Of a stretch of DNA of 13,817 nucleotides, positions 6,467 through 13,817 are shown one piece after another (positions within the stretch are counted from its first letter, which is position 1; every line of letters starts with the position of its first letter). Location: contig WTCN01000170.1 of the NCBI GenBank assembly GCA_013138555.1, positions 1 to 13,817 on the forward strand, written 5' to 3'. The notes under the pieces are model-generated. The model had not been told where the DNA came from, did not search any database, and was given only the letters and a program-made list of their open reading frames with translations. The DNA comes from Methyloprofundus sp. GTDB taxonomy: Bacteria > Pseudomonadota > Gammaproteobacteria > Methylococcales > Methylomonadaceae. Position numbers and translations under genes: made by a program.

Positions 6467-7114
6467 GTGAAAAGTGATGATTTACGGATTAGTGAAATTT
6501 TTTATTCACTGCAGGGCGAGTCGAGAACGGTGGGTTTGCCGACAATTTTTATTCGTTTGACTGGCTGTCCTTTACGCTGCCAATACTGTGATACAAGCTA
6601 TGCTTTTTCAGGCGGGGAAACACAAAGTATTGCACATATCATTGAGCAGGTAGCAGGGTATAATACACGCTATATTACCGTAACGGGCGGTGAGCCACTC
6701 GCGCAACCAGGATGCCAGGAGCTGCTTAGGCAATTAGCGGACAAAGGCTATAGCGTTTCTCTGGAAACCAGTGGTGCGCTTGATGTATCTAAGGTTGACA
6801 CACGTATTGTTAAAGTGATGGACTTAAAAACGCCCGCATCGGCTGAAGAGTCGCGTAATCTGTATACAAATCTGCAATACCTTGAACGTCAGGATCAGTT
6901 AAAATTTGTTATTTGCAATGTCGATGATTATCTTTGGGCTAAAGAGAAAATATCAGAATATCAACTGGATAAAAAATGTGAGATCCTGTTCTCACCAGCG
7001 ATGGGGGAGCAAGACCCAACGGAACTAGCGGAATGGATTCTAGCGGATCAATTACCTGTGCGTTTTCAATTGCAATTACATAAAGTGCTTTGGGGAAATA
7101 TTGCGGGTAAGTAA
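6467..7114 (+). CDS. queE: QueE, 7-carboxy-7-deazaguanine synthase
   Basis: This 215-aa radical SAM enzyme has the iron-sulfur motif CPLRCQYC (Cys34, Cys38, Cys41; CX3CX2C), SLQGES near residues 14-19, TGGEP (73-77), ETSG (100-103) and DLKTP (119-123). It converts 6-carboxy-5,6,7,8-tetrahydropterin to 7-carboxy-7-deazaguanine, the step before QueC on the way to preQ0 and queuosine in tRNA. The start is a GTG at 6467, five bases after the cpoB stop, so queE is probably the last gene of the Tol-Pal transcript. This cpoB-queE order is seen in pseudomonads, where queC usually follows. Here queC is absent and rluB comes next. Confidence 0.95.
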   Translation: MKSDDLRISEIFYSLQGESRTVGLPTIFIRLTGCPLRCQYCDTSYAFSGGETQSIAHIIEQVAGYNTRYITVTGGEPLAQPGCQELLRQLADKGYSVSLETSGALDVSKVDTRIVKVMDLKTPASAEESRNLYTNLQYLERQDQLKFVICNVDDYLWAKEKISEYQLDKKCEILFSPAMGEQDPTELAEWILADQLPVRFQLQLHKVLWGNIAGK

Positions 7115-7120
7115 GTTTGC

Positions 7121-7147
7121 TGCTTGCTGTCAGTTTAAGTGCAAGCA
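7121..7147 (+). terminator. Weak inverted repeat after queE
   Basis: A 7-bp stem (7121-7127, TGCTTGC, with 7141-7147) has a 13-nt loop and starts 6 bases after the queE stop. No T-tract follows; a CATAAT sequence at 7155-7160 could instead be a -10 box for the next gene. The spot is where the Tol-Pal transcript would be expected to end, but the sequence support is thin. Confidence 0.25.
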
Positions 7148-7181
7148 ATGTGCGCATAATATTTAAAAATCAAAACCTTAG

Positions 7182-8252
7182 ATGGTGTATCATTCTTGTT
7201 ATCTATCATCTAAAATTAAACACAACTCAAAAGCAGAATCTCTAGTGAAAACACAAGCACCTGTTATTAATATAGAACCTTATGTAAAGGATAAGGAACA
7301 AGCTGAGAGTAAGACTCAGCCGCAACCGACAGAAACGCCTAAAAGCGAGAACAGCCCTGGGGGAGAGCGTATACAAAAAGTATTGGCACGCGGGGGTGTG
7401 GGATCGCGTAGAGAAGTTGAACGCTGGATAACAGAGGGGCTTTTAATACTGAATGGCCAGCCTGCTAAATTAGGTGAGCGTCTTAATGCCGGTGATAACT
7501 TAACATTAAAAGGCCGCCCATTAAGATGGGAGAAATTTGGCGTACAACCTACCCGAGTGTTGATTTATCACAAACCAACGGGGGAAGTGGTGAGTCGTCA
7601 TGACCCGGAAGACCGTCCTATCGTCTTTAAAAGGCTACCTAAATTACAGACTGGGCGCTGGATTGCTGTTGGGCGGCTGGATATCAATACGCAGGGCTTA
7701 TTGTTATTCACTAATAACGGTGAACTGGCAAACCGCTTAATGCACCCGTCATCGGAAATTGATCGTGAATACGCGGTGCGTATTTTAGGTGCAGTCAGTG
7801 AAGAAAATATTGCGCAACTCAAAAAAGGTGTGCAGTTAGAAGATGGTCTGGCGAAATTTGATGATATACAGTTCAATGGCGGTGAGGGAGCGAATCGCTG
7901 GTATCATGTGACGGTAAAAGAAGGTCGTAATCGTCTCGTGCGTCGCTTATGGGAAGCACTGGAATTTCAGGTAAGCCGCTTAATGCGTGTGCGTTATGGA
8001 CCTATCTTTTTACCTGATGGCTTGAGTGTCAGGCAGAACCATGAATTAACAGCGAAAGAGCTGGATGATTTATTGACATTTGTGGGCTTGCCGACAGAAA
8101 AAATTGAACATGCTGCTAAACCACGAGTACAGGCTAAGCCAAAATCGAAACCAGCTATTAAACCACACGCTAGAGAATCTAGGCGGCCAGCCGAGCGAGG
8201 GAGAGCAGATAAAAGGTCGTCTTATGATAAAAATAAGCGACCTCGAAGGTAA
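7182..8252 (+). CDS. rluB: RluB-type 23S rRNA pseudouridine synthase
   Basis: This protein is 356 aa from the ATG at 7182. An S4 RNA-binding domain (about 62-108, GERIQKVLARGGVGSRREVE) is followed by an RsuA-family catalytic domain with GRLDINTQGLLLFTN (164-178). Asp167 is the catalytic aspartate, and EGRNRLVRR (247-255) is the second conserved block; the family usually has Gln where Leu is found. E. coli RluB modifies U2605 of 23S rRNA. The last ~50 residues form a Lys/Arg/Pro-rich tail, common in RluB and probably RNA-binding. The start is uncertain: the first ~21 codons look non-coding, there is no clear ribosome site, and a GTG at 7245 (VKTQAPV) may be the true start. RluB is preferred over RluE or RluF on overall similarity from memory. 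Confidence 0.9.
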   Translation: MVYHSCYLSSKIKHNSKAESLVKTQAPVINIEPYVKDKEQAESKTQPQPTETPKSENSPGGERIQKVLARGGVGSRREVERWITEGLLILNGQPAKLGERLNAGDNLTLKGRPLRWEKFGVQPTRVLIYHKPTGEVVSRHDPEDRPIVFKRLPKLQTGRWIAVGRLDINTQGLLLFTNNGELANRLMHPSSEIDREYAVRILGAVSEENIAQLKKGVQLEDGLAKFDDIQFNGGEGANRWYHVTVKEGRNRLVRRLWEALEFQVSRLMRVRYGPIFLPDGLSVRQNHELTAKELDDLLTFVGLPTEKIEHAAKPRVQAKPKSKPAIKPHARESRRPAERGRADKRSSYDKNKRPRR

Positions 8253-8255
8253 TAA

Positions 8256-8308
8256 TGTAGGAGGGGCTTTAGCCGCGATTTAAACGGGTTGCAACTAAAT
8301 CCCCGCCT
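8256..8308. repeat. Degenerate hairpin repeat fragment downstream of rluB
   Basis: The left part TGTAGGAGGGGCTTTAGC (8256-8273) continues into CGCGATTTAAACGGGTT and then ACTAAATCCCCGC. The pattern looks like a palindromic intergenic repeat whose right arm should mirror the left (AAATC..GC..CTCCTACA) but is truncated or decayed. This family reading is from memory of similar repeats; within this window only the weak GATTTA/TAAATC pairing is visible. Confidence 0.4.
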
Positions 8309-8310
8309 GC

Positions 8311-8326
8311 TTGTATTGAAATACAA
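8311..8326. promoter_or_regulatory. Perfect 7+2+7 palindrome upstream of the reductase gene
   Basis: TTGTATTGAAATACAA is a 16-bp sequence in which two 7-bp arms mirror each other around GA. It lies 32 bases before the reductase ATG, among AT-rich sequence where a promoter is likely. The size and symmetry fit a dimeric repressor site. It could equally be a chance palindrome, since AT-rich DNA makes these often. Confidence 0.3.
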
Positions 8327-8358
8327 ACTAATAAACGAAAACATAAGCGGATTTTATA

Positions 8359-9327
8359 ATGACCAAATTAACGCTAGGTGAAAAAAGCTATACATGTCAG
8401 CCAGGTGAGTCGGTATTAGATACCCTGATAAGAGAAGAAGTTGATATATCTTATGCCTGTCAGCAAGGAACTTGTCTTAGCTGTCTTTCGCGTAGTGTTG
8501 ATCAGGCTCCGCCAGAGGCGGCACAAAAGGGTTTAAAAGCGACTCAGCAACGACAAAACTATTTTCTTGCCTGCTTATGTCACCCAGAACAGGATATGCA
8601 GATTAAATTACCTGAGCAGTCAGAGATTTTTAGTCAGGGCAAGGTGATTATTAGTGAGATGCTGAATCACAATACCTTATTATTAAAAATTGAGTGCCAG
8701 GATATTCAGGAGTATTTTGCAGGGCAGTTTGTTAATTTACAGCGGGATGATGGTTTAATTCGTAGTTATTCCATTGCCAATGTGCCGCAGCAAGATGGTA
8801 TTTTAGAGTTTCATATACGCCGTTTACCTGATGGCCAGTTTAGTGAATGGCTGCATGATGAAATAAGAATAGGCGATAATATTGCTGTTTCCGAGCCGCA
8901 GGGACATTGTTTTTATATTCCTGAACGTGCTGACGAGGGGCTGCTATTAGTTGGAACAGGAACAGGTCTGGCTCCTTTGGCGGGTATTCTGGAAGATGCG
9001 TTAAAGCAGGGACATACAGGGCCGGTGATGCTTTTTCATGGCTCTAGTACGGTTGAAGATTTATATCGAATTGATGAATTGCGTGAATTTGCGCAGAAAT
9101 ATGAGAACTTCTCCTATTTTCCCTGTGTTTCCGGTGAGCATGTGCCCGAAGAATATATTGCAGGGCGTGCCGATAAAGTGGCTTTAGCACAGATGCAGGA
9201 ATGGAAAGGCTGGCGTGTGTTTTTATGTGGCCATCCTGATATGGTCAGTTCAATGAAAATGGAAGCTTTTATGAAAGGTGTGTCTATGGGGGATATTTTT
9301 ACGGATGCGTTTGTGGCAGCCAGCTAG
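8359..9327 (+). CDS. [2Fe-2S] ferredoxin/FAD/NAD(P)H oxidoreductase (oxygenase-reductase type)
   Basis: This 322-aa protein has three modules. A plant-type ferredoxin domain (about 1-88) has Cys34, Cys39 and Cys42 in CQQGTCLSC and a fourth ligand at Cys72 (FLACLC; Cys74 is also near). An FAD-binding beta-barrel (about 92-190) has RSYS (135-138). An NAD(P)H-binding domain (about 193-322) has GTGTGLAPL (199-207) and CGHPDM (290-295). This layout is shared by the reductase components of methane, benzoate and phenol oxygenases and by CDP-6-deoxy-delta-3,4-glucoseen reductase-like proteins. It would pass electrons from NAD(P)H through FAD and the iron-sulfur centre to an unknown acceptor. No oxygenase gene lies next to it here, so the partner is encoded elsewhere. 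It has its own upstream AT-rich region and probably its own promoter. Confidence 0.92.
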   Translation: MTKLTLGEKSYTCQPGESVLDTLIREEVDISYACQQGTCLSCLSRSVDQAPPEAAQKGLKATQQRQNYFLACLCHPEQDMQIKLPEQSEIFSQGKVIISEMLNHNTLLLKIECQDIQEYFAGQFVNLQRDDGLIRSYSIANVPQQDGILEFHIRRLPDGQFSEWLHDEIRIGDNIAVSEPQGHCFYIPERADEGLLLVGTGTGLAPLAGILEDALKQGHTGPVMLFHGSSTVEDLYRIDELREFAQKYENFSYFPCVSGEHVPEEYIAGRADKVALAQMQEWKGWRVFLCGHPDMVSSMKMEAFMKGVSMGDIFTDAFVAAS

Positions 9328-9330
9328 AGC

Positions 9331-9645
9331 TTATCGTTCCCACGCTCCAGCGTCACTGCCATTAAGTTAAGCCTATTTTACAATGTAGGATGGGCAAAGC
9401 AGCTTTATCCCGTGCCCATCATACCGATGTGATGGGCACGCTACGCTTTGCCCATCCTACATTTTGAACTGTGTTGGTTCTTAACTTAATGGCAGTGACG
9501 CAGAGCGTGGGAACTATAAAAATATAATATGTTTATCGTTCCCACGCTCTAGCGTGGGAATGCCGCCTGTGACGCTCTGCGTCACGGGACACTGAACATC
9601 CCCTGATGAATTCTCACGCAGAGCGTGGGAACTATAAAATACAAT
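9331..9645. repeat. Repeat cluster upstream of hrpA: partly duplicated hairpin unit
   Basis: This gene-free stretch consists almost wholly of repeats. Unit A starts TTATCGTTCCCACGCTCC (9331-9353), is interrupted by the 144-bp element, and ends ACGCAGAGCGTGGGAAC with an AT-rich tail and ATG (9498-9531). Unit B begins with the same start (9533-9555; 22 of 23 bases match) and ends with the same block (9616-9648; one substitution and one missing A). Unit B also holds a 10-bp stem with a 2-nt loop (9539-9548 with 9551-9560) and a 7-bp stem with a 3-nt loop (9569-9575 with 9579-9585, GTGACGC). The cluster must contain the hrpA promoter: TATAAAAT at 9633-9640 is the best -10-like sequence, without a clear -35. 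Confidence 0.75.
9354..9497. mobile_element. MITE-like element, copy 2 (144 bp, nested palindromes)
   Basis: This copy is 141/144 identical to the copy at 3559-3702, in the same orientation and with the same ends. It has 18-bp terminal inverted repeats, a 16-bp inner inverted repeat (9384-9399 with 9446-9461) and an 11-bp core stem (9411-9421 with 9430-9440). Two identical ends at unrelated sites define the element's boundaries firmly. It lies within the GTTCCCACGCTC hairpin repeat. The flanks share AGCGT on both sides (9349-9353 and 9504-9508) but are not a clean 11-bp duplication. It carries no gene. Confidence 0.87.
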
Positions 9646-12600
9646 ATGTCTGCTCAAGAACTCATTCAAAAAATCTCCAAAAACCTTTCCAAAACGCTTA
9701 ATAAAGACCGTCAACCCATTAAACGTCAACTTGATCGTCTACGCAATGAATTAAGAAAAGGCCAAGAGGTTAAGGAAAAACTGCTTAATCTGGAACTAAA
9801 ACTTAAACAATCCATAGAAAAACGCAACGCCCGTTTAGAGAGTTTCCCCGTTCTGGAATTTCCAGATTTGCCTATTTCAGCTAAAAAAGATGAAATAGCC
9901 GAGTTAATAAAGCACAATCAAGTCATTATCCTCTGTGGTGAAACCGGCTCAGGAAAAACCACCCAATTACCCAAAATCTGCCTATCAATCGGGCGTGGTG
10001 CAGCTGGCTTAATCGGTCATACCCAACCCAGGCGTATTGCCGCTCGAACCGTTGCCGACCGTATTGCCGAAGAACTCAAACAGTCGATAGGCCAGGCTGT
10101 CGGCTATAAAGTTCGTTTTCAGGATAAAACCCGGGAAACCTCTTTAATAAAACTCATGACCGATGGGATTTTACTCGCCGAGTCGCAAAATGATCCCTAC
10201 TTAAATCAATATGACACCATCATTATTGATGAAGCACATGAACGCAGTTTAAATATTGATTTTCTGCTCGGTTATATGCGCTGGCTATTGCCGCGTCGCC
10301 CTGATTTAAAATTAATCATTACCTCTGCAACGATTGATCCAGAGCGTTTTTCAGAACATTTTTTCAATGCTCCGATTATCAATGTTTCAGGACGTACCTT
10401 TCCTGTGGAAATGCGTTATCGTCCGATTGAGCAGGATGAGGAAGAAGATGAAACGACCAACGATGTGCAGCAAGCTATTTTAGATGCGGTAGATGAACTG
10501 CAACATGATATTAGCGGCGATATACTTATTTTTCTCAGTGGTGAACGCGATATACGAGAAACCAATGAATCTCTGACTAAACATAATCATGGACGTTATG
10601 AAATTTTACCATTGTATTCTAAACTCAGTGTCAATGAACAAGAGCGGGTATTTAAAACCAAAGCAGGCAAACGGCGGATTGTATTAGCAACCAATGTTGC
10701 AGAAACATCACTCACCGTGCCCGGTATTCGCAGTGTCATTGACGTGGGTCATGCCCGCATCAGTCGTTATAGCCATCGTAGTAAAATTCAGCGTCTGCCG
10801 ATTGAGAAAGTATCGCAAGCCAGTGCCAATCAAAGGGCAGGGCGGTGTGGTCGTGTCGCGGAAGGGATTTGTATCCGCCTATATTCACAGGATGATTATT
10901 TAAGCCGCCCTGAATTTACCGAACCGGAAATTAAACGTACCAGCCTGTCATCGGTCATTCTACAAATGGCATCGCTAAAACTAGGCGATATACGTGATTT
11001 TCCTTTTGTCGAACCTCCCGAAGATAAAATGATTCGCGATGGTTTAACGACCTTACAGGAAGTCAATGCAATGGACAAGTCAGGCAAACTTACGCCTGTC
11101 GGTCAGAAATTAGCCAAATTGCCCGTCGATCCAAAATTGGCGCGGATGTTAATTGCCGCTGAAGAAATGTCTTGCCTGAGTGAAGTGGCTATTATTGTTT
11201 CTGGCTTAAGCATACAAGACCCGCGTGAAAAGCCTGCTGATAAGATGCAACAGGCAGATACTAAACATGCAGAATTTATTGCAGAAGGCTCAGATTTCCT
11301 GAGTTTTATTAATATTTGGAATACTTTTGAAGAGCGTAAAAAACACCTGTCTAATAATCAGTTACGTAAGTGGTGTAAACAAAACTTTCTTTCCTATGTA
11401 CGTTTGAAAGAGTGGCATGATGTACATACGCAGATTTTGCAGGTGATTAAAGGTGAGTTAAATCTTAAGATGAATAGTAGCGAAGCCTCTTATGAAGCCG
11501 TGCATCAGGCTTTATTACCAGGCCTATTATCCAATATCGGTTTTAAACATGAGCAATATGAATATTTGGGGGCACGTAATTTAAAATTCTTTATCTTCCC
11601 CGGTTCAGGACAGCACCGCTTAAGACCCAAATGGATTATGGCCGCTGAACAGGTGGAAACCAGTAAAGTCTATGGTCGTTGTGTCGCAAAAATAGAGCCA
11701 CAATGGATTGAGCGTTGTGCTGAGCACTTGATCAAGAAAAATCATTTTGACCCGCATTGGGAGAAAAAAGCCGCGCGTGGTGCTATTTTTGAGCGTACTT
11801 TACTTTTTGGCATTACCCTGCAAAGTCGGCGAAAAATTCCCTATGAACATGTTGATCCCAAAGCGGCGCGACAGATGTTTATTCGTCAGGCTCTCGTAGA
11901 ACATGACTATCAGACTCGCGCGCCTTTCTTTAAAGCCAATGAGAAATTATTAGAAGAAGTCGGTTATATTCAGCATAAAGGCAGGCGTGTAGATTTAATT
12001 GAAGATGAAGAATGGCTGTATGATTTTTATGATCAAAAACTGCCCGAAACGGTGGTTAATGGCATTACTTTTGACCAATGGCGCAAAAAAACCGAGCGTG
12101 AACAGCCACGCTTATTATTCTTGACCAAGGAAGATCTCACCCGTCAGGATGAAGGGCATATCAGCTCCTGGGAATATCCTGATGAGAAGCAAGTCGGGCG
12201 CTTAAATCTGGTATTACAATACCGCTTTGAAATTGGACATGAAGAAGATGGGGTGACAGTTATTGTGCCTGTGCATCAGTTGAACCAATTGACTGAACAA
12301 GCTTTTGAATGGTTAGTTCCTGGCTTGTTAAAAGAAAAATTAATTGCCTTGGTAAAAGGATTGCCGAAACAACTGCGCAAACATTTTGTTCCTGTACCCA
12401 ATATGGTGGAACGTTGCCTGGAAGTTGAGCCGGATGGCAAAGGCTCTTTATATGAATGGCTAGCCATGCGATTACGGAAACTCACCGGTGAATCTATTCC
12501 TTTAACCGCATGGAATACAGAGTTAATAACCGATCATCTACGCATAAATTTTCGTGTGATAGATGAACAAGGTAAGCATCTGGATAATAGTCGTGATTTA

Positions 12601-13548
12601 AAGGCTTTGCAGCGTAAATATAATGAAACTGCCGGGGATAGTTTTAATCAACTGGCCGAAGACGAGTTGAATTACACCGGCTGTATTAAATGGGCTTTTG
12701 ACGAATTACCCGAGGTTCATCAGTTTACACAAAATGGACAGAACTTTATTGGTTATCCGGCGATTATTGATGAAGGCGATGCGGTCGGTGTGCGTATTTT
12801 AGATACGCAGGAAAAAGCCGCTTTACAGCATGACATCGGTTTATTGCGCTTATTTCTGTTGCAGTTAAAAAAAGAAGCCAAATATATTCTTAAAAATCTG
12901 CCGTTTTCTCCTGAATCAGAATTAGTCTATAACCGCATGGAAAAGCACCCTGATTTGGATAAGGATATATTGAGCCGCAATTATAAAGAGGATATGCTCA
13001 GCCTGATTATCAAATCAGTCTTTGTTAATGGGCGTATGATTCGTAACGAGCAACAATTTGAGCAGTGTTTAAAAGACAATAAAGCGGAACTAATGAACAC
13101 CGCAAATAAAATTGGTGAAAATGCCGTTAAGGCACTCAAACATTACGCACAGCTTAAACAACAAGTTGAGTGCTTACCGCAGCAAGATAAGTCGGTACAG
13201 GATGTGCAAACTCAACTTGGCCGACTATTTTATCAGGGCTTTTTAACCATGACGGCTAACGAGCATTTAAAGCATTATCCGCGTTATTTAAAAGCCATAG
13301 AAGTACGTTTACAAACTATGTTGCAGCAGTCTGATAAAGATCAGCAAAAAATGCAGGAAATGGCAAAATTTCAGCAATGGTATTGGCAAAGTATTGAAAA
13401 GCGTCAGAAAAATGAAATAGTAAACCCGGAGAGAGAAGCTTTCCGCTGGATGCTGGAAGAATTTAGAGTGTCATTATTTTCTCAGCAATTGAAAACGCCT
13501 TATCCGGTATCGGCAAAGCGTCTGGAAAAAGCATGGAATAGCCAGTAG
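9646..13548 (+). CDS. hrpA: HrpA, DEAH-box ATP-dependent RNA helicase
   Basis: This 1300-aa protein has the same length as E. coli HrpA. Helicase motifs are in order: GETGSGKTT (Walker A, 98-106), TQPRRIAA (126-133), TDGILL (172-177), DEAH (195-198), TSATI (226-230), LSGERDI (297-303), ATNVAETS (348-355) and QRAGRCGR (396-403). Helicase-associated and OB-like regions follow, then the long HrpA-specific C-terminal region (DUF3418-type), including the block around PVHQLN (near 870). HrpA unwinds RNA and has been linked to mRNA processing and rescue of stalled ribosomes. I chose the ATG at 9646 because it gives the family N-terminus; the GTG at 9625 lies inside a repeated sequence. No clear Shine-Dalgarno site precedes the ATG. 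The gene has no operon partner in the window. Confidence 0.97.
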   Translation: MSAQELIQKISKNLSKTLNKDRQPIKRQLDRLRNELRKGQEVKEKLLNLELKLKQSIEKRNARLESFPVLEFPDLPISAKKDEIAELIKHNQVIILCGETGSGKTTQLPKICLSIGRGAAGLIGHTQPRRIAARTVADRIAEELKQSIGQAVGYKVRFQDKTRETSLIKLMTDGILLAESQNDPYLNQYDTIIIDEAHERSLNIDFLLGYMRWLLPRRPDLKLIITSATIDPERFSEHFFNAPIINVSGRTFPVEMRYRPIEQDEEEDETTNDVQQAILDAVDELQHDISGDILIFLSGERDIRETNESLTKHNHGRYEILPLYSKLSVNEQERVFKTKAGKRRIVLATNVAETSLTVPGIRSVIDVGHARISRYSHRSKIQRLPIEKVSQASANQRAGRCGRVAEGICIRLYSQDDYLSRPEFTEPEIKRTSLSSVILQMASLKLGDIRDFPFVEPPEDKMIRDGLTTLQEVNAMDKSGKLTPVGQKLAKLPVDPKLARMLIAAEEMSCLSEVAIIVSGLSIQDPREKPADKMQQADTKHAEFIAEGSDFLSFINIWNTFEERKKHLSNNQLRKWCKQNFLSYVRLKEWHDVHTQILQVIKGELNLKMNSSEASYEAVHQALLPGLLSNIGFKHEQYEYLGARNLKFFIFPGSGQHRLRPKWIMAAEQVETSKVYGRCVAKIEPQWIERCAEHLIKKNHFDPHWEKKAARGAIFERTLLFGITLQSRRKIPYEHVDPKAARQMFIRQALVEHDYQTRAPFFKANEKLLEEVGYIQHKGRRVDLIEDEEWLYDFYDQKLPETVVNGITFDQWRKKTEREQPRLLFLTKEDLTRQDEGHISSWEYPDEKQVGRLNLVLQYRFEIGHEEDGVTVIVPVHQLNQLTEQAFEWLVPGLLKEKLIALVKGLPKQLRKHFVPVPNMVERCLEVEPDGKGSLYEWLAMRLRKLTGESIPLTAWNTELITDHLRINFRVIDEQGKHLDNSRDLKALQRKYNETAGDSFNQLAEDELNYTGCIKWAFDELPEVHQFTQNGQNFIGYPAIIDEGDAVGVRILDTQEKAALQHDIGLLRLFLLQLKKEAKYILKNLPFSPESELVYNRMEKHPDLDKDILSRNYKEDMLSLIIKSVFVNGRMIRNEQQFEQCLKDNKAELMNTANKIGENAVKALKHYAQLKQQVECLPQQDKSVQDVQTQLGRLFYQGFLTMTANEHLKHYPRYLKAIEVRLQTMLQQSDKDQQKMQEMAKFQQWYWQSIEKRQKNEIVNPEREAFRWMLEEFRVSLFSQQLKTPYPVSAKRLEKAWNSQ

Positions 13549-13756
13549 TCGGTGTGGATTTATCCGCACAATGGTAATTTCTTATTATTAATGGGGTAAA
13601 TAATATTACACCGCTCCTCATACCCGCATGCTTCTTACGTATACGCAGAGATTCCCGATAAAACCACTCGGAAATGATGGAGATAATGGTCATCTTTCAT
13701 ATGACCATAAAAGTAGTTTACACTTCGATAATCTATATGAATCAAGAATATAAACG
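13549..13756. other. Intergenic region after hrpA
   Basis: No convincing gene is visible here. Besides the hairpin at 13552, there is a perfect 8-bp inverted repeat ATGGTCAT/ATGACCAT (13686-13693 with 13701-13708, 7-nt loop). Short open stretches on both strands lack start signals or family features. Confidence 0.4.
13552..13569 (+). terminator. Possible hrpA terminator hairpin
   Basis: A 7-bp stem with one G-T pair (13552-13558 with 13563-13569) and a 4-nt loop sits 3 bases after the hrpA stop. The following sequence is AT-rich but has no run of four or more T, so this is a weak candidate. Confidence 0.3.
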
Positions 13757-13817
13757 TAGCCCGTATGGAGCTTGCGGAATACGGGACATTCGAGGCGCTG
13801 GTTTTCCCGTATTACGC
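13757..13817. repeat. Inverted-repeat element cut by the window edge
   Basis: A GTAGCCCGTAT block pairs with GGAATACGGG a few bases on (7-bp stem CCCGTAT/ATACGGG). The sequence later repeats TCCCGTATTAC near the window end, which also mirrors AATACGGGA. The alternate pairings and the GC-rich CCCGTAT core are typical of dispersed intergenic repeats. The right end lies beyond the window. Confidence 0.5.

Noticed and set aside
1041..9327. A new multi-gene defence or secretion system
   Set aside because: All genes here match known housekeeping families (Tol-Pal, QueE, RluB, an oxygenase-type reductase) in familiar order.
9625..9645. Upstream GTG as an hrpA start, adding seven residues
   Set aside because: It lies in the repeated block and encodes nothing family-like; the ATG at 9646 gives 1300 residues as in E. 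coli HrpA.
9331..9648. CRISPR array
   Set aside because: The repeats are palindromic, differ in length and spacing, include a mobile element, and have no regular spacers or cas genes nearby.
13463..13693. Minus-strand open frame over the hrpA end and downstream region
   Set aside because: Much of it is antisense to hrpA, it has no ribosome site and no recognisable domain.
13701..13817. Plus-strand open frame running off the window end
   Set aside because: Only about 39 codons, no ribosome site, and half of it is the translation of the CCCGTAT repeat; the window is too short to judge.

Overview
The window looks like the chromosome of a moderately AT-rich gammaproteobacterium. The gene order ybgC-tolQ-tolR-tolA-tolB-pal-cpoB-queE is the gammaproteobacterial Tol-Pal arrangement, and HrpA is close to the enterobacterial protein in motifs and in length (1300 aa). 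The many short GC-rich hairpin repeats between genes (cores such as GTTCCCACGCTC and GTAGGATGGGCA) remind me of Methylococcales and similar genomes. That last placement is an impression from memory, not something I could test.

Layout. (1) 1-361: the 3' part of a GNAT-type acetyltransferase gene with an apparent one-base frameshift in a T7 run at 12-18. (2) 362-1040: an accessory stretch with one minus-strand gene for a small, unrecognised membrane protein and two hairpin repeats. (3) 1041-7114: the Tol-Pal cluster on the plus strand, with short overlaps at ybgC/tolQ, tolQ/tolR and pal/cpoB, ending in queE. It is interrupted between tolA and tolB by a 144-bp MITE-like element. (4) 7182-9327: an RluB-type rRNA pseudouridine synthase and a [2Fe-2S]/FAD/NAD(P)H electron-transfer reductase, separated by a degenerate hairpin repeat and a small palindrome. 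(5) 9328-9645: a gene-free repeat cluster with a second, 141/144 identical copy of the MITE-like element placed inside a partly duplicated hairpin unit. (6) 9646-13548: hrpA. (7) 13549-13817: non-coding sequence ending in another inverted-repeat element cut by the window edge.

How the genes work together. TolQ and TolR form the inner-membrane proton-driven motor. TolA spans the periplasm. TolB and the lipoprotein Pal link it to the outer membrane and peptidoglycan, and CpoB couples Tol to cell-wall synthesis during constriction. YbgC is a hotdog acyl-CoA thioesterase usually encoded first in this operon. QueE makes the 7-deazaguanine precursor of queuosine. RluB and HrpA act on ribosomal and messenger RNA, and the reductase is an orphan electron-transfer component.

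I found no convincing new multi-gene system. The most interesting material is the repeat biology: two near-identical nested-palindrome MITEs, one splitting tolA from tolB with an imperfect 11-bp flanking duplication and one inside another repeat just upstream of hrpA, and an hrpA start codon that lies at the edge of a duplicated repeat unit. Promoters and Shine-Dalgarno sites are mostly weak to the eye, so I report few of them.
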